A stretch of 64,000 nt of DNA, taken from assembly GCA_003599455.1 (NCBI GenBank), contig QZKF01000057.1, positions 1-64,000 on the forward strand, given 5' to 3'. Position 1 is the stretch's first letter. Every line of letters begins with the position of its first letter. Positions 62,330 to 64,000 of this stretch are shown in pieces. The position numbers were made by a program, and so were the translations under genes. This DNA comes from Comamonadaceae bacterium. GTDB taxonomy: Bacteria > Pseudomonadota > Gammaproteobacteria > Burkholderiales > Burkholderiaceae_C. The notes under the pieces were generated by a model. The model was not told the DNA's origin, made no database searches, and saw nothing but the letters and a program-made list of their open reading frames with translations.

Positions 62330-64000
62330 ATGCCCACCACCGGTACGACGAACGATGCGATGAACGCCGTGCCGCGAGGGCCCGGTGTGCCCCGCCGTAT
62401 CGACATCCGCTGCAAGGGCTATCCGGTGGTCCATGTCGATGGCCGGCCGGTGGCCCTGAAGCTCAAGCGCGGCCTGGCGCTGCTGGTGTACCTGGGCGAG
62501 CTCGCGCGCCAGGTGTCGCGCACCCAGCTGGCCGAGACGCTGTGGCCCGACGCGCCGCCCGACACCGCCCGCGCCCGGCTGCGCCGCCTGTGCCACGAGG
62601 TCAATGGCGTGCTGGGCTTCGACGCGCTGGTGGGGGATGCGGACACGCTCTGGCTCGATGCCCTGGAAGGCGGCGGCGCGTCATCGGACGTCGCGCGGGT
62701 CCGCCGGAGCGCGCAACAGCTGATCGCCGCGCCGGACGACGCCCGCTCGCACGAGGCGCTGGAACAGCTGCTGGCGGGCGATTCGCACCGCGTGCTCGAT
62801 GGCTTCGGGCTCGACTCCGACGTGTTCAGTGCCTGGCTGGATGCCAGGCGCAGCGAGCAGGAGCGCCTGGTGGTGCGCGCGCTCAGCCGCGCGGCCGAGC
62901 ACCTCTGCGCCAGCGGCCAGCCCGCGCTGGCCGCCGAGGCGGCCGCGCGCCTGATCGCCATCGATGCGCTGGCCGACCTGGGCCACGCCGTGCTGCTGAC
63001 GGCGCGTGCCCGGCTGGGTGACGCCGCCGGTGTCGAGGCCGCGTACTTCGCCTGCGCCGACCTGCTGCGCGAGGAACTGGGCATCCGGCCGTCGGCCTAC
63101 ATCGAAGCGGCCTATGCGGAGGCCCGGGCCCAGCTCACCGTGCTGCCCGAGCAGCGCGCGGCACGCCCCAGCCTGTCACCACCGATCCGGTTTGCCGACG
63201 CCGTCGACGGCTCGGTGGCCTACCTCGAGCTGGGCGGTGGCGACACCACGCTGGTGATCCTGTTCGGCCTGTGGTCGCACCTGGAGGTGGCGTGGGAAGA
63301 GCCGCGCATCCGCGCCGTCCTCGACCGCCTGGCGCGCTCGTTCCGCGTGGTGCTGGTGGACCGCCGCGGCACCGGCCTGTCCGACCGGGCCGACCAGCAG
63401 CAGTCCATACGCGCCGGGGTCGAGGACATCGACGCGGTGCGCCGCGCGCTGGGCGTGGAGCAGGTGTGGCTGCTCGGCAATTCGGTGGGGGGCGCGATCG
63501 CCATCGAATACGCCTCGGTGTTTCCCACGCGCGTGCAGGGCCTCATGCTCTACGGCACCAGCGCGCGCGGCACCTGGGCACCCGACTACCCCTGGGCGCT
63601 CACCGAGCAGCAACAGAAGAAGTGGCTGCACGAGCTGCAGTCCTCGTGGGGCGGCGCCACCAGCCTGGCGCAGTTCGCTCCATCGATGGCGAACGACCAG
63701 GCCACCCGCGACTGGTGGGCGCGCATGCTGCGCCAGTCGGCCTCGAAGAACGGCATCCCCTTGCTGCTGCGCGCGCTCGGCGGCATGGACGTGTGCGCGC
63801 GCCTGCCTGCGCTGCAGGTGCCCGCGCTGGTGCTGCAGCGCAAGGGCGATTTCATCGTGCGCGAGGGCGCGGCGCGTTACCTGGCCACCCACATCCCGGG
63901 CGCGCAGCTGGTGCTGCTCGAGGGCGACGACCATCCCCTCTGGTATGGGGACACCGCGTCGGTGCTGGACGAGATGGAGCGCTTCGTGCAGGCGCATCGC
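62330..64000 (+). CDS. SARP-type activator domain fused to alpha/beta hydrolase (partial)
   Basis: The frame from ATG at 62330 runs without a stop to the window end (557 codons so far). Residues about 25-100 form a SARP-like winged-helix domain (LALLVYLGELARQVSRTQLA near 49, then WPDAPPDTARARLRRLCHEV), and about 115-260 a bacterial transcriptional activation (BTAD) helical repeat domain ending REELGIRPSAYIEAAY. From about 290, an alpha/beta hydrolase follows: VVLVDRRGTGLSD near 343, nucleophile S385 in LLGNSVGGA, QRKGDFIV and EGDDHPLWYG supplying the likely Asp and His. It may be a regulator that senses a hydrolysable signal. Proteins of this layout I recall often carry an added cyclase domain; what follows here is outside the window. 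Confidence 0.82.
   Translation, partial: MPTTGTTNDAMNAVPRGPGVPRRIDIRCKGYPVVHVDGRPVALKLKRGLALLVYLGELARQVSRTQLAETLWPDAPPDTARARLRRLCHEVNGVLGFDALVGDADTLWLDALEGGGASSDVARVRRSAQQLIAAPDDARSHEALEQLLAGDSHRVLDGFGLDSDVFSAWLDARRSEQERLVVRALSRAAEHLCASGQPALAAEAAARLIAIDALADLGHAVLLTARARLGDAAGVEAAYFACADLLREELGIRPSAYIEAAYAEARAQLTVLPEQRAARPSLSPPIRFADAVDGSVAYLELGGGDTTLVILFGLWSHLEVAWEEPRIRAVLDRLARSFRVVLVDRRGTGLSDRADQQQSIRAGVEDIDAVRRALGVEQVWLLGNSVGGAIAIEYASVFPTRVQGLMLYGTSARGTWAPDYPWALTEQQQKKWLHELQSSWGGATSLAQFAPSMANDQATRDWWARMLRQSASKNGIPLLLRALGGMDVCARLPALQVPALVLQRKGDFIVREGAARYLATHIPGAQLVLLEGDDHPLWYGDTASVLDEMERFVQAHR

Overview
The window is GC-rich, gene-dense DNA from a betaproteobacterium of the order Burkholderiales. 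Gene content and local order (ribF-ileS-lspA, rpmB-rpmG, trxB/ftsK/lolA/rarA, livHMGF, several TctA/TctB/TctC genes, rpoH under a CIRCE element) fit the family Comamonadaceae best; the genus cannot be fixed from sequence alone. I see no rRNA, tRNA, CRISPR array, prophage or transposase. About 60 protein genes are supported. Most are ordinary chromosomal genes with short gaps and many 4-nt ATGA overlaps.

Layout. 1-7 kb: the 3' end of a LytTR response regulator, recJ, a conserved protein, lolC-lolD, a META-domain lipoprotein, a TatD-family nuclease and a DNA glycosylase. Two inverted copies of a composite non-coding repeat bracket this block. 7-13 kb: an MscS channel, a spermidine-synthase-like protein, an orphan GspE/PilB ATPase and a TctB-TctA pair without a TctC. 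13-23 kb: a DMT exporter, an SDR with an altered active site, a complete tctD-tctE-tctC-tctB-tctA citrate-type uptake locus with a candidate TctD operator, another DMT exporter, a quinone oxidoreductase and an aminotransferase. 23-31 kb: a Na/Pi cotransporter, lspA, ileS, ribF, an HNH protein with a TTG start and a TAT/lipoprotein hydrolase. 31-41 kb: two acyl-CoA dehydrogenases, YceH, purN, prfC, an RsmB-type methyltransferase, a desaturase and rpmB-rpmG. 41-53.6 kb: trxB, a Crp-type regulator, ftsK, lolA, rarA, livHMGF, lysS and rpoH.

53.7-64 kb is different and is the most interesting part. It holds a universal stress protein, an AMP-forming ligase, a cytochrome c, a host-attachment-family protein, a FixK-like Crp/Fnr regulator, a PAS histidine kinase with its NarL-type regulator, a phosphoribosyltransferase, a small hydrolase, and the start of a large protein joining a SARP-type activator to an alpha/beta hydrolase. 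Every transcription unit here has an upstream TTGA(T/G)-N4-(N)CAA motif resembling an FNR/FixK site. A 26-codon relic of a zinc alcohol dehydrogenase lies at the left edge. I infer a compact low-oxygen or stress regulon, organised like the low-oxygen clusters known in Burkholderia.

How genes work together. LolC/LolD and LolA serve lipoprotein sorting and LspA matures the lipoproteins. TctD/TctE probably switch on tctCBA. LivHMGF moves branched-chain amino acids or related substrates but has no binding protein here. RpoH is placed under HrcA control by a textbook CIRCE site.
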